Shown: positions 1-5,496 of the stretch, piece after piece
Layout of the letters: every line of letters starts with the position of its first letter
How positions within the stretch are numbered: position 1 is the first letter of the stretch
NCBI GenBank assembly: GCA_031403315.1
Contig: JANNTD010000593.1
Coordinates: forward strand, 1-5,506
Direction: 5' to 3'
Length of the DNA: 5,506 nucleotides
Source of the DNA: DASYDU01 sp031403315
GTDB lineage: Bacteria > Planctomycetota > Planctomycetia > Pirellulales > Lacipirellulaceae
Program-made: the position numbers and the translations under genes
Notes under the pieces: generated by a model
What the model saw: only the letters and a program-made list of their open reading frames with translations
Databases searched by the model: none
Told to the model about the DNA's origin: nothing

Positions 1-1
1 C

Positions 2-1987
2 ATCGTCTACGGTGCGCTCGCCGAGATCTTCGCCCGCGACACGGGCGTGAACCGCGGATTTGGCGGCTCGATGCACGCCTTCTTCCCGCCGTTCGGCGTC
101 TATCCGAACAACGCGATTGTCGGCGGCTCGGCGGACATTGCGGTGGGGGCCGCACTCTGCAAGCACGTGAACAAGCGGCGCGGCATCGTGATCGCCAACA
201 TCGGCGATGCCTCGGCGGGATGCGGCCCGACTTGGGAAGCGCTGTGCTTCGCCACGATGGACCAATTCAAGGAACTGTGGGACGAATCGCATCGCGGCGG
301 GCTGCCGCTCATCATGAACTTCGTCAACAATTTCTACGGCATGGGCGGCCAACCGGTCGGCGAGACGATGGGCTTCAAGATTCTGGCGCGGATGGGCGCA
401 GGCCTGACGCCGGATCAAATGCACGCGGAACGAATCGACGGTTACAACCCGCTCGCGGTGGTCGACGCGATTCGCCGCAAGCGCGAAGTCATCGAGCGCG
501 GCGACGGTCCGGTCCTGTTGGATACGGTGACCTATCGATTCAGCGGTCATTCGCCCTCGGATGCCAGCTCGTACCGCGAGAAGAACGAGGTCGAAGCCTG
601 GCAAGTGGTCGATCCGCTGGTCACTTTTGCGGCGAACATCATCGACGCCGGGGCGTGCACCCAGGCGGACCTCGACGCGATACAAGCCCGCATCGATGGG
701 ATCATTCTCAACGCCTACCGCAAGGCAATCGATTTGAAAATCTCGCCTCGAGCGGACCAGAAGAACGTCGGCTGTGCGCTCGAGCGAGCCATGTATTCGA
801 ACTCGCGAGCCGAGAAGCTTGCCGACGACAAGCCCGAAGTGAATCACCCGCTCGCAGAGAACCCGCGCGTGCAGCAGCTCGCCAAGCGAAGCCGCAGCGG
901 GCTGGATGAAGCTGGTCAGCCGATTCCAAAACAGCGGACGATTGGCATCCGCGACGCGCTGTTCGAGGCGATCGCGGACCGCTTTTACACCGATCCGACG
1001 CTCGTCGCCTATGGCGAAGAGAACCGCGATTGGGGCGGTGCGTTCGCCGTGTATCGCGGCTTGACCGAGGCCCTGCCCTACCATCGGCTGTTCAATTCGC
1101 CGATTTCGGAAGGGGCGATCGTGGGGACGGCGGTGGGCTACGCCTTGGAAGGCGGTCGGGCGCTGGTCGAGTTGATGTATTGCGACTTCATGGGCCGGGC
1201 AGGCGACGAGATTTTTAACCAACTGGCAAAGTGGCAGGCGATGTCGGGCGGGCTTTTGAAAATGCCCGTGGTGCTGCGCGTCTCCGTCGGCTCAAAGTAC
1301 GGCGCTCAACACAGCCAAGATTGGTGCAGCATGTGCGCCCATATTCCTGGCCTGAAAGTCGTGTTCCCCGCGACGCCGTACGATGCGAAGGGACTGATGT
1401 ACTCGGCGCTGTTGGGGACCGACCCGGTGGTCTTCTTCGAGAGCCAACGGATTTACGATCAACCGGAGCTTTTCCACCCCGGCGGCGTACCGGTGGAAGC
1501 GTATGAGATTCCGATCGGTGAGCCCGACGTGAAACTCATCGGCAGCGACCTCACGATCCTCTCGATCGGCGCCACGCTTTATCGGGCGCTCGACGCCGCC
1601 CAGGAACTCGCCGAGAAGCACGGCGTTTCCTGCGAAGTGATCGACGCCCGCTCGATCGTGCCGTTCAATTTCGAGAAAGTGATCGCCTCGGTGCGAAAGA
1701 CGCGCAAGATTCTGCTCACCTCCGATGCCTGCGAACGGGGCAGCGCGCTGCAGACGTTTGCGGCGAAAATTACGCAGTTTGCTTTCGACGAGCTGGACGG
1801 CCCACCGGTGGTCGTGGGGGCTCGCAACTGGATCACGCCGGCGGATGAGATCGAGGATGCGTTCTTCCCGCAGACATCCGACATTATCGACGCCGTTCAC
1901 GTGCACATTCTGCCGCTCAAGGGTTACACGCCGGCGCGCGATTGCTCGGTGAGCGATCTGAATCGCCGAAGTGCCGCCGGTGTCTAG
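2..1987 (+). CDS. Fused alpha-beta E1 component of a 2-oxo acid dehydrogenase (5' end outside window)
   Basis: This is the thiamine-diphosphate-dependent E1 of a pyruvate, branched-chain 2-oxo acid or acetoin-type dehydrogenase complex. E1 decarboxylates the oxo acid and passes the acyl group to the lipoyl arm of E2 in the cytoplasm. The frame is open from base 2, giving 661 residues; the GTG at 47 lies inside the conserved region and is not the start. The alpha part (residues 1 to about 215) has NRGFGGSMH, a GD...NN cofactor motif (residues 68-110) and the loop YRFSGHSPSD. A linker of about 100 residues follows. The beta part (from about 315) has GEEN, SPISEG with the expected cofactor-activating Glu near 370, and GAQHSQ with the expected active-site His near 437. 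A transketolase C-terminal domain starts at about 515. Separate alpha and beta genes are the commoner arrangement. Odd: the cofactor motif is about 12 residues longer than usual. Substrate cannot be assigned. The family call is firm. Confidence 0.93.
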   Translation: MVYGALAEIFARDTGVNRGFGGSMHAFFPPFGVYPNNAIVGGSADIAVGAALCKHVNKRRGIVIANIGDASAGCGPTWEALCFATMDQFKELWDESHRGGLPLIMNFVNNFYGMGGQPVGETMGFKILARMGAGLTPDQMHAERIDGYNPLAVVDAIRRKREVIERGDGPVLLDTVTYRFSGHSPSDASSYREKNEVEAWQVVDPLVTFAANIIDAGACTQADLDAIQARIDGIILNAYRKAIDLKISPRADQKNVGCALERAMYSNSRAEKLADDKPEVNHPLAENPRVQQLAKRSRSGLDEAGQPIPKQRTIGIRDALFEAIADRFYTDPTLVAYGEENRDWGGAFAVYRGLTEALPYHRLFNSPISEGAIVGTAVGYALEGGRALVELMYCDFMGRAGDEIFNQLAKWQAMSGGLLKMPVVLRVSVGSKYGAQHSQDWCSMCAHIPGLKVVFPATPYDAKGLMYSALLGTDPVVFFESQRIYDQPELFHPGGVPVEAYEIPIGEPDVKLIGSDLTILSIGATLYRALDAAQELAEKHGVSCEVIDARSIVPFNFEKVIASVRKTRKILLTSDACERGSALQTFAAKITQFAFDELDGPPVVVGARNWITPADEIEDAFFPQTSDIIDAVHVHILPLKGYTPARDCSVSDLNRRSAAGV

Positions 1988-2037
1988 CGGCGGACGAATA
2001 CACTCCGCCGTGCTCCGGATCGACGTCATGGCGGAGT
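1974..2037. terminator. Alternating inverted repeats between convergent genes, possible bidirectional terminator
   Basis: Four GC-rich segments can pair in alternative ways. CCGCCG (1974-1979) pairs with CGGCGG (1988-1993). CGGCGGA (1988-1994) pairs with TCCGCCG (2004-2010). ACTCCGCC (2002-2009) pairs with GGCGGAGT (2030-2037). All three pairings are perfect. They span the E1 stop codon and the gap to the stop codon of the convergent regulator, where a shared terminator or an mRNA 3'-end stabiliser would be expected. No run of T follows on either strand, so a classical intrinsic terminator is not shown. Confidence 0.35.
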
Positions 2038-2067
2038 CTGCGGTCTACTCTCTCGTCGCTGGCGAGT

Positions 2068-2730
2068 TTAGCGCATGAGCGGCATCGAGAATTCGTGACT
2101 CGACGACGGACGGCGCTGCAGGGCGAACACGGGCACGTGCCACGCTTTGAGCTTGCGCTGCAGCGTGCGGACCGAGATGCCCAGCGTTTTCGCGGCATGG
2201 GTCCGGTTGCCGCGGTGCTGCTCGAGCGCCTTCTCGACGGCAGCCCGCTCGAGATCTTCGAGCGAAGTGCCGGTAGGAATATCAATTCCGGAGCCGTTGC
2301 TTGATTCCTCGGCCTGGCCGCGATCGAGACGCGATTCGAGCTGGAGGAGCCGCTCGTCCTTGCGGCTAGCTTCCAGCCATTTGACGACGCGCACGATGAG
2401 TTCGTCGCCGTTGACGGGTTTGGTGATGTAGTCGGCCGCGCCGTGCTTCATCGCCTCGATGGCGTCGGAAACCTCGGCGGCGCTCGATAACAGAACGAAG
2501 GGTGTCGTCGGTCGCCGCTGGTGCCAACGTCGCATCAAATCGTGGCAACTTTTCCCACGCACGCAAAGGTCGCACACGACCAAATCAATCGGCTGATCGA
2601 GTTGCAGAATCGCGTCTTCGGCATTGTCGGCGTGGAAGACTTCATAGTTGACCGTCGCGAGCGTTCGACTCACAAGGTCGCGGTCATCGCGCTCGGCAAC
2701 GACGAGGATCTTAGGTTTGGTGATAGTCAT
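2068..2730 (-). CDS. Response regulator, receiver plus Fis-type HTH, no AAA+ domain
   Basis: A two-component transcription regulator of 220 residues. Residues 7-120 form a CheY-like receiver: phospho-acceptor Asp54 (VVCDL), Ser82/Ser83 at the switch Thr/Ser position, Lys104 in TKP, and HGAADYITKP at the output face. Residues 157-197 are a Fis-type helix-turn-helix (NRTHAAKTLGISVRTLQRKL), as at the C-terminus of NtrC-family activators. Only about 35 residues separate the two, so the sigma-54-contacting AAA+ domain is absent; the layout resembles the PrrA/RegA/ActR group, which binds DNA directly. Odd: the first acidic pair, usually Asp-Asp, is Ala12-Glu13. The frame stays open 44 codons upstream, but that part is not receiver-like, and the ATG at 2730 places the first receiver strand normally. 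The ribosome site is weak (GGAACGAG). No sensor kinase lies in the window, so the signal is unknown. It faces the E1 gene tail to tail. Confidence 0.88.
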   Translation of the reverse strand: MTITKPKILVVAERDDRDLVSRTLATVNYEVFHADNAEDAILQLDQPIDLVVCDLCVRGKSCHDLMRRWHQRRPTTPFVLLSSAAEVSDAIEAMKHGAADYITKPVNGDELIVRVVKWLEASRKDERLLQLESRLDRGQAEESSNGSGIDIPTGTSLEDLERAAVEKALEQHRGNRTHAAKTLGISVRTLQRKLKAWHVPVFALQRRPSSSHEFSMPLMR

Positions 2731-3088
2731 GTTCTCGTTCCGTTGAGAAGAAGGGGATTGAATCCACGAACCAACTCGTTGGGCGCGAGTCTGCCAAGTC
2801 CCGAGCTGGTGCGGCGAGCGGGCGCCTCGGCACCTACTCTCCAGCAAAGAGCTTTGGAGCAAACTCTATACCGCAGCCACCATTTGGCGGCGACACGACA
2901 CGATGCCGCGCAAAACTCCGCGTTTGCGCACAGGACCATCCACCATGCGACGACGATTTCCCCCGAGCGGGTGGATGCGCACCGACCACGGTGACGGAAT
3001 GTCGCCCATAGGCCTACGTTTCCCTATCCCACCCGGTGAGCGCGGCGAGCACCCTGCACTTGCCCCAATGCTGCTGAGTCAAGCTACG
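2731..3088. other. Non-coding region upstream of the regulator, with small inverted repeats
   Basis: No convincing gene is seen here; open frames on both strands are arginine- or serine-rich with no family signature. The regulator promoter should lie here, but I could not find a good -35/-10 pair. Perfect inverted repeats occur at 2908-2914/2923-2929 (GCGCAAA with TTTGCGC), 2937-2944/2970-2977 (CATCCACC with GGTGGATG) and 2980-2984/2989-2993 (CACCG with CGGTG). TAGGCCTA at 3009-3016 is a palindrome. These could be operators or RNA stems, but short GC-rich repeats of this kind can also arise by chance. Confidence 0.4.
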
Positions 3089-3126
3089 AAAACCGGCCGG
3101 GCGAATGTGGGAATTCGCCTGGCCGG
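3089..3126 (-). terminator. Intrinsic terminator of the glycine-rich protein gene
   Basis: Two 14-base arms (3093-3106 and 3113-3126) are complementary at 13 positions and enclose a 6-base loop. Read on the minus strand, the stem is followed directly by TTTT (3089-3092). It lies about 45 bases beyond the stop codon of the glycine-rich gene, which fits a rho-independent terminator. The single mismatch is A-C on the minus strand and would be a G-U pair on the plus strand. The T run is short. Confidence 0.75.
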
Positions 3127-3172
3127 CATGCTTACCGAAAGTTCGTTGTCCGACTCGGCGCGTCGGATGTTT

Positions 3173-3658
3173 TTATCTTCCGACGAATTGGTGGAGTCGC
3201 GATTGGAGCGGAGATATAAACGCCGAATCCTCGCTTCGCATTTCAGGCGCTGCCGGCGGTTGGCTGGGAACGTGCTCTTCCTGATATTCGACGCCGTGAC
3301 CTTCACCGCCATTGTACGAGCCGCCGTGACTGCCGTAACTACCGCTGGAGCCATTGCCGCCATTCGAACCGTAGCCGCCGTCGGAGCCGTTGCGTCGCTG
3401 GCGCGAGAACAAGCCGCCAAAACTTCCGCGACCGCCCTCGCTTCCACCGCTGCTCCAACTCCCACTTCCTCCGGCGCTCCCGCTTCCTCCATAGCTGCCA
3501 CTTCCGCCGAAGCTGCCACCGCCACCCGCGCTACCGTAGCCGCCGTCGCTGCCGCCACTACCGCCTCGTCGGTGACGTGCGTTCGCGGTGTCCGCAACGA
3601 CCATGGACAGTCCGACGGCCGCCAGCGCAACTATTGCCCAACCAAAGGATCGAGTCAT
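3173..3658 (-). CDS. Secreted glycine/serine-rich low-complexity protein
   Basis: A predicted exported protein of 161 residues. Residues 1-27 are a signal peptide: Met-Thr-Arg, a hydrophobic stretch (about 7-22), and a likely signal peptidase I site after Ala-Asn-Ala (27). Residues 32-82 and 91-118 are repeats of Gly, Ser and aromatic residues (GGSGSYGG, GGYGSNGG), split by a basic patch LFSRQRR (83-89). The tail (about 119-161) is not repetitive and has a Pro-rich spot PSQPPAAP. The motif GSDGGYGS occurs twice, 55 residues apart. Planctomycete genomes often carry small exported proteins of this composition with no known function; a wall, matrix or adhesive role is a guess. The start at 3658 is chosen because GGAGA sits 7 bases upstream and the signal peptide begins there; an in-frame ATG at 3688 would put extra residues before it. 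A terminator follows at 3089-3126. Confidence 0.8.
   Translation of the reverse strand: MTRSFGWAIVALAAVGLSMVVADTANARHRRGGSGGSDGGYGSAGGGGSFGGSGSYGGSGSAGGSGSWSSGGSEGGRGSFGGLFSRQRRNGSDGGYGSNGGNGSSGSYGSHGGSYNGGEGHGVEYQEEHVPSQPPAAPEMRSEDSAFISPLQSRLHQFVGR
3368..3548 (-). repeat. 16-bp direct repeat inside the glycine-rich gene
   Basis: The plus-strand sequence accgtagccgccgtcg occurs at 3368-3383 and again at 3533-3548. The copies are 165 bases apart, a multiple of three, so both encode the same Asp-Gly-Gly-Tyr-Gly core (Asp93 and Asp38 of the protein). This suggests growth of the repeat region by internal duplication and leaves a site for in-frame deletion of 55 codons. Confidence 0.7.
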
Positions 3659-3665
3659 GTTTCCA

Positions 3666-3670
3666 TCTCC
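3666..3670 (-). promoter_or_regulatory. Ribosome binding site fixing the start of the glycine-rich gene
   Basis: On the minus strand GGAGA lies 7 bases before the ATG at 3658. It favours this start over the in-frame ATG at 3688 and agrees with the signal peptide beginning at Met-Thr-Arg. Confidence 0.7.
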
Positions 3671-3709
3671 TGTATTACGCGTCATCACTGGAACAAACTT
3701 CTCGGGGCG

Positions 3710-3895
3710 TCACGCGTTGCCGATCCTGCCGCATTCGAAGGACTTCGATTCAACTGCATTCTGATGCACTGATAAATTGACGATCGCCACGTTGGCCCCT
3801 TCCTTGGCGAAAGCGATCGCCGCAGCCCGTCCATTACCGCTGCTGCATTCCTCGAGCTGGAAAACCCGCAATTGGCCACAAGAAATTGCGAGCAT
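3710..3895 (-). pseudogene. Relic of a short-chain dehydrogenase/reductase (YdaD/YghA stress type)
   Basis: The minus-strand frame contains SSGNGRAAAIAFAKEGANVA followed by IVNLSVHQNAVESK (DNA about 3743-3844). This matches the cofactor-binding start of NAD(P)-dependent short-chain dehydrogenases, where the usual form is GG-SGIGRA-A-AFAKEGA-VAIVYL followed by EH-DA-ETK. That version is typical of the YdaD (general stress protein 39)/YghA subgroup. Upstream, where the first strand and the TGG of the TGGxxGIGR motif should be, residues no longer match, although the spacing is kept. Downstream the frame stops after about ten more codons, and the catalytic Ser-Tyr-Lys region is absent. The next gene begins 51 bases further on. 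I infer a truncated, decayed copy and not a working 61-aa protein. The coordinates are those of the open frame; the true relic limits are unclear. Confidence 0.65.
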
Positions 3896-3912
3896 TGAGC
3901 CACCCGTGCGAT

Positions 3913-4152
3913 CTAATTCGAATCGGGTTTGCTGTCGACTTCCACCTGCACGCCTTGGCCGCCTCCGACTTGGACTTCGACGGCACTGTCGCCACCATTT
4001 CGATCGCGCTCGACCTCGATGCCGTCGCGGTTTACGTTGACGTCGACAGCGGAATTGGAATCAGGTTTGTCGACAACTGGCTGCGGTTCGCAGCCAATCG
4101 AGATCGTTGCACATAGCGTCGCAGATAGCAATTTCATTAGTAGAGAATTCAT
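3913..4152 (-). CDS. Small lipoprotein with a two-unit valine-rich repeat
   Basis: A predicted lipoprotein of 79 residues. Residues 1-20 are a lipoprotein signal peptide with lipobox Ser-Ile-Gly-Cys, giving a lipidated Cys21. The mature part is acidic and repetitive: SAVDVNVNRDGIEVERD (34-50) is echoed by SAVEVQVGGGQGVQVEVD (56-73). Alternating Val and polar residues around Gly suggest two beta-hairpins. Lys-Pro-Asp-Ser-Asn also occurs twice (29-33 and 75-79). I do not recognise the family. The ATG at 4152 is chosen because GGAG lies 8 bases upstream and the signal peptide starts there; the open frame further upstream encodes no signal. It lies 68 bases downstream of the DUF883-type gene on the same strand with no terminator between, so cotranscription is likely. 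Glu22 after the lipidated Cys is not the inner-membrane-retention Asp known from E. coli. Confidence 0.75.
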   Translation of the reverse strand: MNSLLMKLLSATLCATISIGCEPQPVVDKPDSNSAVDVNVNRDGIEVERDRNGGDSAVEVQVGGGQGVQVEVDSKPDSN

Positions 4153-4220
4153 CGCTTGTTCTCCGTTGCGATTGAGTGACGCGACTGCCGAGCCAATCCG
4201 TCTTCTTGCACCAGACGATC

Positions 4221-4508
4221 TCAGCGGCGTATCCAAAGTGCACCGAGCAGAAAACCGAGGCCCGCCGCAATCAGCAGTGATTTTACCGGCTGCTCCTGCA
4301 CTCGTGCTTGGATGTCGTCCCCAACGTGACGGGCGTGCGAGCGCCCTTCATCGAGGTACTGATGAGCGGTATCGCTGAGCGCGCCGACGCTGTCGGTGGC
4401 GATCCGCTTTGCCGCGTCGCCCACTTCATGAAAGTCCTTGGCGATCGTCGACGCACGATTGGCGACAGTGTCGACGTCGTGACGCTTTGTGTGAGACTTG
4501 CTGGCCAT
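4221..4508 (-). CDS. DUF883/ElaB/YqjD-type tail-anchored membrane protein
   Basis: A protein of 95 residues. Residues 1-70 are charged and helix-forming, with Ala and Asp/Arg spacing typical of amphipathic or coiled-coil helices. Residues 74-93 form one C-terminal membrane segment (PVKSLLIAAGLGFLLGALWI) ending in Arg-Arg. The Pro-x-x-Ser-x-x-x-Ala-x-Gly-x-Gly-Phe-x-x-Gly pattern is the hallmark of the DUF883 (ElaB/YqjD) family. E. coli members are inner-membrane, stationary-phase proteins that bind ribosomes; whether this one does is unknown. The length is normal for the family. AAGGA lies 8 bases before the ATG and supports the start. It sits 53 bases downstream of the 177-aa membrane-protein gene and 68 bases upstream of the lipoprotein gene, all on one strand, so a three-gene transcript is plausible. 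Confidence 0.82.
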   Translation of the reverse strand: MASKSHTKRHDVDTVANRASTIAKDFHEVGDAAKRIATDSVGALSDTAHQYLDEGRSHARHVGDDIQARVQEQPVKSLLIAAGLGFLLGALWIRR

Positions 4509-4561
4509 GGTTTTCGTCCTTGGTTCGATGTGACTTTTGATCTTGGACGGATGTTATCGAT

Positions 4562-5095
4562 CTAGCCTTCCCGGAGTGAAAGCGGCTTGGCGCCGATGGC
4601 GGAGAATATCCGTGCCGCTTCTTCCAGGCGCCGTACGCGGATCAAACCCTTAGCTTCGACGGCAACGAGAATAAGTCCGTCCATTACGGCTTGTTGATAA
4701 TAGTTGGCAATTTCCTTCTCGATGCCGCGCGTCGCCATCGCTCCGACCAACCCGCCGGCGAGTCCAAATGCCCCGGCCATGGCCGGGCCGGCCACCCAGA
4801 GGACGACGCTACCCGTGGCAACCGCGATGCAAATCACCGGCAAACCGCCCAACAGCGCGCCAATCGCGCCGCCCGCGAGCGCCGCCGCCGTAGTAAATGT
4901 GCCGGCCGGTTCTTGATGTTCGAACTCGGTAAAGTAACGCTCCTTGCTCTCGTCCGAACAAATCACCGTGATCTGTTCCTTACCGAAGCCTGCATCGAGC
5001 AAGCCCTGTACAGCATGTTCGGCCGCTTCGACCGTCGCGTAGACACCGACCTCGACGGTTCGATCGGACGGGATTTGTGCAAATTGGGCATTCAT
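4562..5095 (-). CDS. Membrane protein with general stress protein 17M-like N-terminus and glycine zipper
   Basis: A protein of 177 residues. Residues 12-50 (VEVGVYATVEAAEHAVQGLL, then AGFGKEQITVIC) resemble the small alpha/beta domain of general stress protein 17M/YflT. Residues 70-122 are hydrophobic and glycine-rich, with GGAIGALLGG and GLAGGLVGAM forming one or two membrane helices of glycine-zipper type. Residues 126-173 return to a soluble alpha/beta pattern (YYQQAVMDGLILVAVEA, then LEEAARIFSAIGAKPL). The second soluble part looks like the missing half of a ferredoxin-like fold. The function is unknown; a role in stress or membrane integrity is inferred from the 17M link and the neighbours. 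GGAG 9 bases upstream supports the ATG at 5095. The open frame reaches 5371, but that part is unlike the family and would cross a terminator. The terminator at 5233-5269 implies a promoter of its own. Confidence 0.8.
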   Translation of the reverse strand: MNAQFAQIPSDRTVEVGVYATVEAAEHAVQGLLDAGFGKEQITVICSDESKERYFTEFEHQEPAGTFTTAAALAGGAIGALLGGLPVICIAVATGSVVLWVAGPAMAGAFGLAGGLVGAMATRGIEKEIANYYQQAVMDGLILVAVEAKGLIRVRRLEEAARIFSAIGAKPLSLREG

Positions 5096-5104
5096 TGGTA
5101 GCCA

Positions 5105-5108
5105 CTCC
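5105..5108 (-). promoter_or_regulatory. Ribosome binding site fixing the start of the 17M-like gene
   Basis: GGAG on the minus strand lies 9 bases before the ATG at 5095. It overlaps another in-frame ATG (5108-5110), which has no comparable site. This supports the 177-residue start. Confidence 0.6.
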
Positions 5109-5157
5109 ATTCCACAGTACGAGCGTGTGCTCGAATCCGCGAGCCTGCGTTGCAGCT

Positions 5158-5185
5158 TTTGTACCACCAGCAGTCGCGACGACAA
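5158..5185 (-). promoter_or_regulatory. Candidate sigma-70-type promoter of the 17M-like gene
   Basis: On the minus strand TTGTCG (5180-5185) and TACAAA (5158-5163) are separated by 16 bases. Each matches four of six consensus positions. The pair lies between the upstream terminator and the gene start, where a promoter is needed. The match is weak, and a short inverted repeat (5180-5192) overlaps the -35. Confidence 0.25.
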
Positions 5186-5232
5186 AATGTCGCCCGATTG
5201 CGCGCGATTGCACTCAGCCTGTTCTAACAACG

Positions 5233-5269
5233 AAAAAAGGACGCCCACGCGATCGTCGCGTCGGCGTCC
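5233..5269 (-). terminator. Strong intrinsic terminator of the 60-aa protein gene
   Basis: Read on the minus strand, GGACGCC, one unpaired base, ACGCG, a 5-base loop, CGCGT, one unpaired base and GGCGTCC are followed directly by six T (plus-strand A at 5233-5238). That is 12 base pairs with one internal G-G mismatch and a U tract, the classic rho-independent form. It starts 37 bases after the stop codon at 5307 and separates this gene from the 17M-like gene. Confidence 0.88.
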
Positions 5270-5306
5270 ACTTCCCACAGGCTTGTAGTCAAATACTGAC
5301 GCTGGA

Positions 5307-5489
5307 CTATTTTGGCTTGCGCCGGCGCGGCCGCTCGATGGCCAGTGCCATCCGCAGCTTCTCCTCGACAAAATGTCCGGGCGTCATGCGAGCACGTACA
5401 TCCGCCACCAACTCTTCCTCACCCGCCATACGAACCTTTGGGTTTGGAATGCTGGAATTTCGCGCCTGCAATTCGGTCCATGTTGGCAT
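5307..5489 (-). CDS. Small protein of unknown function, 60 aa
   Basis: I do not recognise this protein. It is a complete frame of 60 residues beginning Met-Pro-Thr-Trp-Thr-Glu-Leu. It has no signal peptide, membrane segment, cysteine or obvious motif. The middle (24-52) is mixed-charge and probably helical, and the C-terminus is strongly basic (ERPRRRKPK), which could allow contact with nucleic acid or with acidic lipids. It is believed real because AAGGAG lies 7 bases before the ATG and a strong terminator follows 37 bases after the stop. This makes it a transcription unit of its own, or the last gene of one that begins right of the window. Confidence 0.7.
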   Translation of the reverse strand: MPTWTELQARNSSIPNPKVRMAGEEELVADVRARMTPGHFVEEKLRMALAIERPRRRKPK

Positions 5490-5496
5490 GTGTGCT

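Noticed and set aside
2731..2862. 44-codon N-terminal extension of the response regulator
   Set aside because: The extension is not receiver-like, and the first receiver strand begins a few residues after the ATG at 2730, as is normal for the family.
2865..2893. TATAGA on the minus strand as a -10 box for the response regulator
   Set aside because: The hexamer at the right distance for a -35 (TCGCCG) matches consensus at only two positions.
3079..3630. A second long minus-strand frame (183 residues) overlapping the glycine-rich gene
   Set aside because: It is Ala/Val-rich low complexity caused by the same repeats in another frame. It starts inside the glycine-rich gene and runs through the terminator stem.
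3677..3717. Two ACGCGT palindromes 35 bases apart upstream of the glycine-rich gene
   Set aside because: The palindrome is short, the flanks differ and it is common in GC-rich DNA, so it is not convincing as an operator.
2903..3772. A 289-residue plus-strand open frame rich in Ala and Thr
   Set aside because: It is the complement of the glycine-rich gene. Gly/Ser codons read backwards give Ala/Thr-rich frames without stops. The minus-strand gene has a signal peptide, ribosome site and terminator; this frame has none.
5096..5371. N-terminal extension of the 17M-like protein to position 5371
   Set aside because: The added residues do not resemble the family, overlap the 60-aa gene and cross a strong terminator; a good ribosome site supports the start at 5095.
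5180..5377. The 12-base sequence cgacaaaatgtc occurs at 5180-5191 and 5366-5377
   Set aside because: One copy lies inside the 60-aa gene and the other upstream of the next gene. Two copies with no further symmetry are too little to call a regulatory site.
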